Positions 43,150 to 63,660 of a stretch of 64,000 nt of DNA are shown here, piece by piece. Within the stretch, counting starts at the first letter, position 1, and every line of letters begins with the position of its first letter. The stretch spans positions 10,674,225 to 10,738,224 of the forward strand of contig OZ023264.1 in the NCBI GenBank assembly GCA_964006375.1. Direction: 5' to 3'. Origin of the DNA: Tillus elongatus (lineage: Eukaryota; Arthropoda; Insecta; Coleoptera; Cleridae). The translations under genes were made by a program, and so were the position numbers. The notes under the pieces were generated by a model, which saw nothing but the letters and a program-made list of their open reading frames with translations, ran no database searches and was not told where the DNA came from.

Positions 43150-43476
43150 AAGAGCTTCTATGGTCCAGGGGTAAGAACGCGTGTGCCTCTGAACCGAAGG
43201 GTACTGGGTTTGATTCCCACCGGGTTCCCTTTCACTTTTTGAGTACATACTGCAAAATTAACATCAACCGAGGTTGTGGCATTGTATTTGAGCAAGTTGA
43301 ATGTCTGCATACGTTCCACTTAAAGCCGACGGTCCCGTGTCCATGCGATGTTGAGCACCCTCCTCACAGAAAGGCAGGGGTACGGTAAAATTTCCAGGAT
43401 AGTGAGGTTGCTCTATGGCGTCGGTGGTTGGTTATAGTCGCGGAAATAGCCCGACGTTAAAGTAAAAAAAAAAAAG
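43150..43476 (+). mobile_element. tRNA-derived SINE family 1, copy 2
   Basis: The head has an A box TGGTCCAGGGGTAAGAACG (from 43,161) and a B box GGGTTTGATTCCCAC (43,206-43,220), the internal RNA polymerase III promoter. A body of about 230 bp follows, and the copy ends in an A-run at 43,464-43,475. It is the fuller of two copies. The head does not fold as a complete tRNA, so it is not a tRNA gene. Confidence 0.82.
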
Positions 43477-43849
43477 TTTGGCGACAAGTACTGATAAACA
43501 GAACTTGAAAAACTAGACACGTATCAACTACGTCAAAGATTGTGTGAATAACTATGCTTTGGCTTTGATTGAATTTAAAATACACTAAATAGCTTTAGCT
43601 AGATTCTAATTAAAAAAAAAACTAAACTCCACATTTTGTTTGACCAATTCATCAGGTCATAGCTTTAAGAGGGTTTTTGAATAAATTACCAGTTTTATCA
43701 AAACCAACGTTGTTTCACACTCCACCCAAAGAGGCAAAAGTGTAATGGCAGATCAAGGAAAATATATGTAAAATGACGCTTATGAAGATATTTCCATTGT
43801 GGAAGTAAGAATAAACTGTAAATGGAAGATGTGAAATCAGTAGAATAGA
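43477..43849. other. intergenic, unclassified
   Basis: No gene or repeat recognised. Confidence 0.4.
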
Positions 43850-44160
43850 ATAGAACTCTTAGACAAGCCAATGCCCATAGTGGATCGTAATATGAGAGAG
43901 AAGATTATTTTTTAACATCAATGGCTTCAACCTGGCTAAGTGATTTACCAGAGAGCTAATAAAAGAACATATAAATCAGGATTCATTGTTGGCTTTAGGT
44001 TCCTGCTTTTCTATCTTGAAAATCTTAAAAGCTATTAACATACCACTACTAAAGACAAATGTCCTATGGACATTAGGCGCTTTCTTTTAAAATTTTTATT
44101 GTCTTAAAGACCAGAATGGAATAGAACTATGAGGTCAACCAATGCCAATGGTGGGCTGTA
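43850..44160. repeat. tandem repeat unit X (first unit and start of second)
   Basis: A unit of about 255 bp starts GAATAGAACTCTTAGACAAG. A second unit starts near 44,114 (GAATAGAACTATGAGGTCAA). The second unit resumes at 46,602 after the pogo insertion (ACCATCAAAGGCACAACCTG matching ACATCAATGGCTTCAACCTG). It continues beyond the hAT element at 48,925. Confidence 0.7.
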
Positions 44161-46599
44161 GTGGAAGGTGGGGAACATGGGGAATGGCGCTCACTGTAAT
44201 TGACATTGAAGAAATGAATTTGGACACAATCCGACAACGTAACGTACTAGGCGGTGTTAATAGTGAAGCAGTGAATACCAACCAACAGTTTGATTTTGTC
44301 ATACACTAGAGTAGATATACTTCAAAGTGTGTTGCGTTGAAATTTAATATAACATTGTGCCTGCAAATAACTAATTGTAAGTAAAATAATTTTTTTTATC
44401 GTGTAAACAGAACTTGAGTAAGCTTTAAATGCTGTTTGCGTTCCTTTGTACATCTTTGTCATCAATAAAGACGTTAAAGTTTTTTAGGTTATGAACCACA
44501 AACAAACAAGATGGGGTTATGCCGCTCATTCCGAGCGACACTACCACGAGAGTGAGCGCCATTGCCCGTTACAGTTTCTAATAGAAATTTTCTTCTATTT
44601 TAGATGCTTCGTCAAAGAAAAAAACACACAAATAGCATCCTGGTCAGCTGAAAAAATGAGTGAAGCTTTGGAGGCAATTCGAAACGGAACAAGTATCCGA
44701 CTTGCCAGCAAACAATACTGAATTCCCTGTAGTTCGATTAGAGATCAATTGCGAACTGGAATTTGTACAGCTCCCATATTAGGACGCTCTATAATATTCA
44801 CTCCAGTCCAGGAAAAAGAAATTGCAACACATGTTTTGCTATTGTCAAAATTGTTTTATGGAGTGTCTCAAATAGAACTACGATGAGTGTTATACGAGTT
44901 CGCTGAAAGGAACAAAATTAAGCACAGATTTAATAGGACGACAAAACTTGCCGGTGCAGATTGGATGTATGGTTTTCTTAAAAGGAACCCTGATTTAAGT
45001 TTAAGAAAACCAGAAGCAACAATAAGCGTGAATAGAGTAAGAGCTTTTAACAGAGATGAAGCTATAATCGCTTTTTCTCGAACCTTGAATCTTTAATGGA
45101 ACGTTATAAATTTCTTCCTGGGAGGATTTTTAACGTAGATGAGACAGAAATATCTACAGTTCAAAATCCTTGCAGCATACTAGCTCGAAAAGGACAAAAA
45201 TAGGTTGGCATTACAAGCAGTTGGGAGCGCGGTAAAAATCATACCGTATGCTGTGCAATAAGTGCATCTGGGGTGTTCATTCCTCTAAGACAACACATGA
45301 CACCCCTGTTAGAATGAGGAGGCCCCCTATTGGTTCCATCTATAGACGCAGTAAGTCAGGCTGGATGACAGAATAATTGTTAATGGCGTCGCTTAAACAT
45401 TTCAAGTAAGAAGTTCACGCATCAATTGAAGAACTAATTCTTCTTATACGCGATAGTCACAGCAGCTACACTTCACTCAATACTTACCAGTTGTGCAAAG
45501 AAAATTGAATCCATATGCTGTCGTTACCACCTCATACATCGCACAGGATGCAGTCGTTGGATGTAACTGTATTTGGACCACTGAAAACAGCGTTAAGCAG
45601 AGAAATGGATATCTTCATCAAAGTACCTGCCAATTACTCCATATGACTTGGCATCCCTATACAATAAAGCGTATGCACCTAAATCCAAGATAGAAAAAGC
45701 TAGGAAAGGATTCCAAGTGACAGGAATTTATCCAAATAATCCAAATGTCTTTAATGATGAGGACTTCTTGGCGTCTGATTCTCTAAGAGATCCTGATGAT
45801 CCATCAACAGCTCAAGGAATAAACGAAACATCTCCAGTTCCCTTTGTTGGTCGAAACGAAGTTCACAAAACTCCACCAAACTTGAATTTGAAGTACAATT
45901 GAAACCAAAATGTATCATTCTCCGATATTTTGCCAATTCCTGGTCCATCAACTTACCAGAAAAGGCTTTCAAGACGTAAGCAATACTATGAGATTCTCAC
46001 TTCAACGCCATTTAAAGACGTGCTCGAGGAGAAAGAGAAACGGCGGGTCAAAAAACTAACCATTCAATCTGCACCAATTAGTAAATGTACCAAGAGGAAA
46101 GCTGTTAAACGAGAGATATGTGAACTAGAATCTTCATCTTTTCAAGAAAGCATAGATGATACTAATCTATGTGATGACGATAAGCTCGATGACGCTGATC
46201 CAAACGAGTTCTGCATAATTTGTGGTGAGTTTGGTAAAGATGGAGAATTGTGGTATAGGTGTACAATGTGTGAAAAATGAGTTCATCAGAAATGTAGTGA
46301 TTGCTCAAAAGCAAAAAAGTATGTTTGTGACTTCTGCCGCGATGGATTGGACTTTTAAATGATTAATAACTCATTGAGCGCTATTACCTTGGACCTCGGG
46401 AAAATACCGCTCACCGCATAGTGGATTTAATTTTTTTTTTTTGGTTTTCTTTTAAGAAGCTCTTTTCTGAGTTTTCTTCTGTATATGACCCAAAGTGGAT
46501 AGAATAAAGCTCATGACATTTTTTTCGAGAAGCTGTTTGTTATTTTCGACTGAAATTTACATATTTTAATTAAGTGAGCGCCATTCCCCCACCTTGCCG
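44161..46599 (+). mobile_element. pogo/Tigger-like DNA transposon
   Basis: Bounded by TA at 44,159-44,160 and 46,600-46,601. Inverted ends share AAGGTGGGG and GGAATGGCGCTCACT. It is inserted in the second unit of repeat X. A decayed transposase with a C-terminal zinc finger lies inside. Confidence 0.83.
44620..46358 (+). pseudogene. pogo-like transposase with C-terminal PHD-type finger
   Basis: Multiply broken frame. Blocks in order: the first helix-turn-helix (MSEALEAIRNGTSIRLASKQ), the CENP-B type DNA-binding domain (RFNRTTKLAGADWMYGFLKR), and a DDE domain start ([17 protein letters not shown]). Later come GFQVTGIYPNNPNVFNDEDF and finally a Cys-rich block, EFCIICGEFGKDGELWYRCT and VCDFC near the end. 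The last is a PHD-like zinc finger, seen in some insect pogo proteins. At least seven stops or shifts occur. It is not functional. Confidence 0.82.
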
Positions 46600-46770
46600 T
46601 AGCCTGTATGACACAGAAGCTTATTTTTTTACCATCAAAGGCACAACCTGGCTAAGAGAGCTAGTAAAAGATCATAGAAATCGAGATTCATTGTTGGTTT
46701 TAGGTCTGTCTCATGTCTGTTTACTAACTTGAAAATCTTAAAATCAAACATACTACAAATGTTGTGTACA

Positions 46771-48916
46771 CAGGGGCGTGCGGTGACATTTCAAATAAGG
46801 GAATCAATTCTCAGAAACTTACCTATTTGTAGTGTAACTCAATTCTTCTGTCGTTTTTGGCAAATTTTAATAATGTCGTCATAAAACTGTGGATTCTGGG
46901 ACATTTACTGGACGAGTTTATTTTCAACTGACAAAATTGAAATTTGGGAAAGTCTTTCCTGTCCTGTTGAATTCTTAACAAAACTCTTGATACGTTTCAA
47001 TGTAAAAAAAATTCGTTCTAAAGATGCACTAGTAGCAGGAATTGTTAATACTAATTCACATAATTTGAACACTTCAGAATATGCATTTTCCAATTTTGAT
47101 TGTTTTAAGAAAGTTAAAAGTTCACTCGCATTAGTTTTTGTGCCTATAACATCGGTTTCATAAATGACTGTAAGTTCTGATCATAATAAGGCTTTGTCAA
47201 AAGAATGTTCATGGTGGTGAAATAATGATTTGAATGAATCTTCTGGGAAAGGTATCCCTTTAAAACCTCCAAAATTACACACTTCAAGAAATTTCAGGTC
47301 ACTAAGATGATCAAATCTGCAGTTAATTTGCTGCTGAATTTGATCTATGATTTCGTAGAAAAGGCGGCGGTAAGAAGTTTGAAGGTCTCCCACATTATCA
47401 GTGCGCAGACGCTTTCTTCGTGGCTCCACTTCTCCTAATTCAATTGTTTTTTCCCAGAACTTATCAAATTCATTCTACTTAAGGTAGCAAAAAACACTTT
47501 ACATTCTTTAATATGATATATAGATTGGGATAAAATTAAATTTAATTTATGAGCACAACGGTGTACAAATAGAGCACTGGAGAACGTTTCCCGCACTTTA
47601 GCTTGAATACCTCTGAAATGTCCGGCCATAACAGCAGCCCTATCATAGCTTTGGGCAATTAATTTATTATCAGCCTCCTCAATATCTTTCATAATATTAA
47701 GCACAATTTTATATAGAGCGTTTGCGGTACGATCTTCTGTCACATTTTTAAAGCCTAAAAATCTTTCTTGTACACTCCCATCTATTTTTACGTAACGTAT
47801 TACTACAGATAGTTGACTTAAATTAGTTACATCGGTTGTTTCATCTAGATCAATAGCAATGAAACGAATCTGTTTAATTTCAGATTTAATTCTGTTCAAA
47901 ATAATAGTGACAGCAGCGGAAGTTAAGTCATTCTGAATGCGATTTTATGTCCCGCGAAAAACGTTCGACTGTTCCAAGTGATTTTTTAAATAAATGTCGT
48001 ATTTGTCAACGGCGTATTCAATTCGCGTTTTTCCAAAGACACTTAATTTTAAAATGGTCTGTAAATGCGCTTTAGACATAACATGTCTTTTTACTACTTT
48101 ACGTAGATTATTCAAGTCGGAAAACCCATTTTTATTCCACACCCCCTTTTCAGTCACAAATAGACTACCAGGCCAACAAACCAGTTTATTCCTGTTTTCA
48201 CAACCCGTTAACCATTCATATTGTTTACCTATAAGTTTTTTCCGCGTTGAAATATCGAGTACATGTTTTAATTCTTGGGTTTAAGTTTTTTACAGCAGGT
48301 TTCGGCCTACCTTTGTTAATAATAGCAAGTTTTTAAGCAAAAGGTAAACCTGAAAATCCTTTGGTTATCAAAAACACACAATACAATCACAGTTATTATT
48401 ACCACTTGTTTGTAAATCCCCACCCCCACCGACGCCGCTGTTAAAAGCTGATCTACTTGCAGCCATATTAATAATCATAAAATGCCAATGTATTTAACAT
48501 AGTCAACTGCTTATATCTACGAAATAATCAGACACATTCACTTTGTACGTGCATCGGGTCTTCCTAGTACAACACGTTCTAAAAATACACGTACATCCGT
48601 CGAGCTATGGTTTCTTATAAAGTTGCCTGCTGACTACCTGTATTTAACCGAAGTCATTGCAACTCTTGCTGTTCGCTGGCGCATTTACTGGGACGACGTC
48701 CTTGCTAGGAGCGTATATACAAATACAGTATGATGCATAATAAATAATTATGTGTGTGAGCTTGTAAAATAAAAATTGCAATAATTAAATTAGTTTCAGA
48801 GTTTGGAATTTAATATTTAAAATACAAAAGGGATTTTAAATAATGCGGTTTAGGTATGTAGTCGTTATTTTAAGGGCAGCAATGCTTCCCTTGCTTCCAT
48901 GGACCGCACGCCACTA
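46771..48916 (-). mobile_element. hAT transposon with 8-bp target duplication
   Basis: 2,146 bp. The target duplication TGTGTACA is present at 46,763-46,770 and 48,917-48,924. The ends CAGGGGCGTGCGGT and, reversed, TAGTGGCGTGCGGT are inverted repeats with few mismatches. It is inserted in the second unit of repeat X, to the right of the pogo element. Confidence 0.92.
46900..48300 (-). pseudogene. hAT transposase with TTF-type zinc finger, decayed
   Basis: Blocks on the minus strand: a TTF-type finger (CENRNKLVCWPG, KGVWNKNGFSDLNNLRK, KRHVMSKAHL), and the RNase H-like core with IRFIAIDLDETTDVTNLSQ and AQSYDRAAVMAGHFRGIQ. HRCAHKLNLILSQS is next. The C-terminal dimerisation region reads LCELVLTIPATSASLERIFF with LKRIKSF after it. 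The frame is broken between about 47,935 and 47,900, near 47,430 and near 47,170. A complete hAT transposase would be about 750 residues. Confidence 0.88.
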
Positions 48917-48924
48917 TGTGTACA

Positions 48925-49263
48925 TTAGACGTCTCATTTTTCATTTTATTGTGTTGAACAAAAAAAGTGTTGATGCTTTAAATTCAAATACTATTGACTT
49001 ATTTTAAATACATTCTTTGCCGTAACTCTTGTCTAATATAATATTAACTTACTAATGACTAGATGATTTCTTAATTACATTAAAATAACAATTTTTTTTC
49101 TTCATAATTCCTGAAGATTTGTTTAGTTGTATGAAAAGTTTCAGTTGACTATATAATAGCTAACATTTATAAATTTGTTTACAACATTCAGGATCGTTGT
49201 TTGTTTTCAATAATTATCACATTAAAAATAACTTATTGATAATTCTAACCTATCTTTCTATTT
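48925..49263. other. end of repeat X and 3' flank of the acyltransferase gene
   Basis: The first 50 bp continue repeat X. The rest is AT-rich DNA that must include the 3' UTR of the gene on the minus strand. Confidence 0.45.
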
Positions 49264-59633
<10,370 letters not shown>

Positions 59634-59744
59634 CTAAAAAATAAAGATTAATTTATTAAATAACATCTCTTAGAGCTACCTTACAACATTAAGTGAGATA
59701 TAAGACACAAAGCACGTGCCGCCACCTCGTTGCGGAACCAAGTA

Positions 59745-59820
<76 letters not shown>
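59745..59820. repeat. (TA)n microsatellite, about 76 bp
   Basis: TA array inside the HHR repeat, at the unit junction. Confidence 0.95.
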
Positions 59821-59825
<5 letters not shown>

Positions 59826-59935
59826 GACTGTATACAACCAACTAACGATATAGTAAATTGTCAGCACTAGTCCATTTCTACCCAAATGTAGGGACAAAGT
59901 ATGTAAGGCTAGATGCATTCTCACCACAATTATAA

Positions 59936-59976
59936 CCGTAGACCGGTTTCGCTCTAATTAGAGCTCGTCAGTACGG
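59936..59976 (-). ncRNA. hammerhead ribozyme, canonical core
   Basis: Minus strand, 41 nt. Helix I is CCGTA (59,976-59,972) with TACGG (59,940-59,936). The core CTGACGA is at 59,971-59,965. Helix II is GCTCT with AGAGC around an AATT loop. GAAA follows, then helix III ACC/GGT closing directly, and the cleavage triplet GTC. All invariant core positions (CUGANGA, GAAA, NUH) are present. The very short helix III suggests it would cut best as a dimer or in tandem transcripts. Confidence 0.8.
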
Positions 59977-60150
59977 CATACTAATTGCAGATCAAATACA
60001 CCTATAAAGTAATACGGCTATGGTAGCCAGCCTTCCAACACTAAGTGATATATAAGACATAAAGCACGTGCCGCCACCTCGTTGCGGAACCAAGTAGTAT
60101 GTTTTCACGGCAGCTCCAAATAACACAAAGTGTTAAAAAATAGACTTTGT

Positions 60151-60480
60151 CCATATATTAGGTTAGAAATGGGCCAGGGCTGACAATTTACTAAATTGTT
60201 AGTTGGTTGTATACAGTCTCTATTTTTTAACACTTTGTGTTATTTGGAGCTGCCGTAACAACATACTACTTAGTTCCGCAACGAGGTGGCGGCACGTGCT
60301 TCGTGTCTTATACCTCACTTAGTGTTGGAGGGCTGGCTACCATAGCCGTATTACTTTATAGGTGTATTTTCGCTGCAATTAGTATGCCGTACTTACGAGC
60401 TCTAATTAGAGCAAAACCGGTCTACCGTTCTAATTGTGGTGAGAATGCATTTAGCCTTGCTACCTTAAAAGTAGGTAGGT
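60151..60480 (+). repeat. HHR repeat, plus-strand copy
   Basis: Head-to-head with the minus-strand copies. The segment 60,090-60,150 pairs with 60,215-60,270 (AACACTTTGTGTTATTTGGA and its reverse). It contains the unit from TTTGTCC through TTCCGCAACGAGGTGGCGGC to the hammerhead and GGTGAGAATGCAT. Confidence 0.8.
60387..60428 (+). ncRNA. degenerate hammerhead ribozyme motif
   Basis: Same layout as the intact copy, but the core reads CTTACGA, the GAAA box reads AAAA, and helix I has lost pairing (CCGTA against TACCG). Helix II is unchanged. It is expected to be inactive. Confidence 0.6.
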
Positions 60481-60483
60481 AAG

Positions 60484-60685
60484 TAGGAGGTACCACCCCT
60501 TACATCAAGGGGCCGGGGAAATCCCAACGGACGTTTGCGGTTCTGGTGTATGAGTCGGTTTCCCTTATAAACAAAAGTGATGATGGCTCCTCCTTGTACA
60601 AAAGATGCCGGAGACAAAATACCCCTCTATTCGGATCTCCGGGAGAGGGGTGTGCAGGATTTAACATATCCTTGTCGAATTTTTT
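60484..60685 (+). mobile_element. LINE family A copy 5, 5' UTR piece
   Basis: Plus-strand 5' UTR (GGTACCACCCCTTACATCAA, GATGATGGCTCCTCCTTGTA) ending TCGAAT. The same copy resumes at 62,073 with ATATGTGGCC, as read in the copy at 21,733-23,533. It was split by the next entry. Confidence 0.8.
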
Positions 60686-62072
60686 AAAATTTTATTTCAA
60701 CACACCACGAGGGCTTACAGCCTAAATGCTATCGTACCGTGGGTGTCGACAAGGAGGAAAGAGGCAACTTGTTAATTCTGGAAGTGAAGGTTTGGAGGTT
60801 CGGAGGTTCGGAGGAGAAGGAAACACATGTGGCGGCAAGAAATTCCACAACTTGAAAGTCCTCGGGACAAAAAAGCGGGCATAACAAGATGTTCTATTTC
60901 TGGTGACCTGGACAGTAAAAGGGTGCATTCGCTCTGTTCCCCTGGTAGATCTGTTGGGGACAGCAGGTGGAGGAACTATGGAAGAAAGCTCCTCTGAGCA
61001 GTGCCCGTGCAGATATCTATAAAAGAGAGAGAGGTCACCAACGGCACGTTGGTGGACAAGGATGGCAGCCTTTGGGTGAGGATAGGGTCACCGATAAGAC
61101 GTTTAGCTCTCTTTTGAATGGAGTCCAGGATAGCGAGTGTAGAAGCGGCAGCTGCACCCCAGATGTGGGAGCAGTATTCGAGGTTTGGCCTTATTTGTGA
61201 AGTATATAAGGTATAGAGATTAGGCTGGTGAAAAGTATTTGCGAGCCCGGAAGAGGAAACCTAATTTCTTAGCAGCCACTTCTGCATTGATGTGACGTGT
61301 TGGTGCCAATTGAGATTTCGATCCACAGAAATGCCAACAAGAGAAAACGACTCATTACTTTGAATAACTTGGTTGTTCATTGTGATGGGTCTAGGGCTGG
61401 TGTATCTCTTATGAGAAAGAAAGCAAGACTGAGATTTGGTGGGGTTGAGTTGTACAATATTTCTACTTCCCCAGTCTAATATTTTTTGGAGATCCACGGA
61501 GACAGAACCCTCCATGAGTCTGTAATACTCATCTAATTAGGCTAAAGAGACAGGCTTAGAATATTGTATATTTGAGTGGAGAGTGCTGTGGTCGGCATAA
61601 CTGTGAACTGGGTTGGATGTGCTAGAGAGCAGGTCATTGATGTGGAGAACAAACAAAGTAGGGGCTAAACCTGAACCTTGAGGAACTCCTGCATTAATTG
61701 GATACAGTTTAGAGGAATGGCCATCCACGACAACACAAATTCTCCAGTTGGCGAGGAAATTTGCTGTCCAAGTACAGAGTTTTGGTGGTAGGCCATAGGC
61801 CGGAAGTTTATTAAGCACCGCTGCGTGCCAGACCTGGTCGAATGCTTTGGATATGTCTAGAGCGACAATCTGGGATTCACCGTGTAGTTCCATAGACTTG
61901 TTCTAAGAATGGGTGACAAAGGAAAGATCTGCGCTGACGGGATCCATACTGCCTGTCGTGGATTAGACTGTGTTTTTCAAGAAATTTTAGTAATTCAGTG
62001 TTTATATACTTTTTATTACTTTAGAGACGACTGAAACGAGAGAAATAGGCCTGTAGTTGCTAGGGAGCGCTT
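60686..62072 (-). mobile_element. LINE family A copy 6, inserted into copy 5
   Basis: 5'-truncated minus-strand copy: reverse transcriptase from SNYRPISLVSVVSKVIKS (62,060) through [20 protein letters not shown] and AGVPQGSGLAPTLFVLHIND. SYADHSTLHS follows, with the catalytic YADD mutated to YADH, and a thumb and 3' UTR to 60,686. GAAT on both sides may be the target duplication. Confidence 0.85.
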
Positions 62073-62498
62073 TGGAATATATGTGGCCTAAATTCTAACC
62101 TGAACTCCGTCCACCATTTCCTCCAGGCTAATAGGCCCCAACTCCTCTTCCTCACCGAAACCCAAATCACTGCCAAAACAGCCACTAATCACCCTTCACC
62201 CTAATTTCCTGTGGTATGAGCTCCTTACTTCCTTTAGATTGCATTGAGGTGTGTGCGCATACGTCCGTAGCAATCTACCCTGCACCCGACTCCCCAATTT
62301 AGAAGCTGGAGGAGTAAACATACTTTGGTTGAAACTCTCTCCCAGGGCTGCAGCTAAATTCATCTGTTGCATTTACCGGTCACCTTCTGACAACACCTTT
62401 GTCCATCTCGTCGACTACGCTTCTGAGAAAACCGACTATCTGATTTCTGAATATCCTTCCTCCGAGATCACTATTCTTGGTGACTTCAATGTCCACGA
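62073..62498 (+). mobile_element. LINE family A copy 5, endonuclease piece
   Basis: Continues the plus-strand copy with the endonuclease region (AYVRSNLPCTRLPNLEAG, CIYRSPSDNTFVHLVDYASE, ITILGDFNVHE). GDFN is the conserved endonuclease motif. It ends at about 62,498, where another LINE family takes over. Confidence 0.82.
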
Positions 62499-62858
62499 AC
62501 CACGTAGCTACTTGTATCGAAGGGAGGCTTTGACGACATTAAATAATGTAAAATTCTTGTGACTTGTACTCGACTGACAACTAAACTGGAAAGCACATAT
62601 TGAATATTTATCGTCGAAAATTAGCTCATTCAGTTATGCTCTAAGAATGATATCGACATTGGTTGATCTGAAGGCATGTATAGCTTACTTCTCATACGCC
62701 CATTCTCGCCTTAGTTATGAATTTATATTTTGGGGTGCATCTGTCAAAGTGTCCAGAATCTTCATTTTGCAAAAGGCCTGCTTGCGGCAAATTTTTGATA
62801 TGAAATCGTTTGAATCATGGAGAACAATATTCAAAGTGCATGGTATTCTAATTGTTCC

Positions 62859-62942
<84 letters not shown>

Positions 62943-63660
62943 AAGTGCACGCTTTGTGGGGGAAAACCAGGATATTTTGAGTGAATGTTGGGTTAATCAT
63001 ACCTATCCAACTGGATGCGCTCTAAATGAACAGTATACGTTACCACAAGTAACTAGTACAATGGTGCATAGAAGTGTTGTCGTAAACTCGCTAAGAATCT
63101 TCAATAGGTTGCCTGTCAATTTGACACGACTACCACCAAAACAGTTTAAAATTAGACTAAAAAAGTCCTTGTGTGAGTCAGTTTTCTACGATTTACAAGA
63201 GTTCCTAGACTGTAGTTTTGGGAGCGATATTTGCAGAGGCAGGTTATGTTCTTTTTTTGGACTTGCTTTGTGTGGTCTGCTGTTTTTGCGTTTGATTTTT
63301 GCATATATGGTTAAATACACCTTGTGCTTTTATTTGCTTTTATTTAAGAATATATTATGTATGCGATTGTTTTTGTAGTTTTTAGATGTTTTGTGAGTTA
63401 ATTTTATCACTGAAGTTTAGATTTTAATATTTTATGATTGGATTGATTTATTGATCATCTACTAACTTGTGGTCTGTTGTGGTGTTTTTTTTTTGTTGGT
63501 TTTTTACTGTGACGTGCTCTATGTACTTGATTGTGTATTGTGGTGAGCGAATCTATAAAGTAAATATAGCTTAAACACCTGTATCTAAATGTGTAAAAGT
63601 GGAAGATCTTGATCATATATTCTTAGAGTGCCCAATCCACGCATAGATTTATACAAAGAA
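62499..63660 (+). mobile_element. LINE family F, reverse-transcriptase C-terminus
   Basis: From LNNVKFL and LNWKAHIEYLSSKISSFSYA the sequence follows the thumb of a Jockey-type reverse transcriptase: RLSYEFIFWGASV, LQKACLRQIFDMKSFESWRT. After a TA array come STMVHRSVVVNSLRIFNRLP and FKIRLKKSLCESVFYDL. A further relic near 63,590 (KVEDLDHIFLECPIHA) looks like a LINE terminal zinc-finger block. One frame of 243 codons spans 62,647-63,378. Catalytic motifs are absent because the copy is 5'-truncated. Confidence 0.75.
62863..62938. repeat. (TA)n microsatellite, about 76 bp, inside a LINE frame
   Basis: TA array in frame with the flanking LINE coding sequence, read as alternating Tyr-Ile. The natural sequence at this place (SLYI) probably seeded it. 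Confidence 0.95.

Larger units (their letters stand above)
59690..60150 (-). repeat. HHR repeat, minus-strand copies (one full unit and one partial)
   Basis: On the minus strand the unit start (TACTACTTGGTTCCGCAACG) occurs at 60,099 and again at 59,747, a spacing of 352 bp, so units lie in tandem. A (TA)n array replaces part of the unit end. The intact hammerhead lies in the full unit. Confidence 0.8.

Noticed and set aside
43150..43230. tRNA gene
   Set aside because: A and B boxes are present but the cloverleaf is not complete, and a 230-bp shared body plus A-tail follows. It is a SINE.
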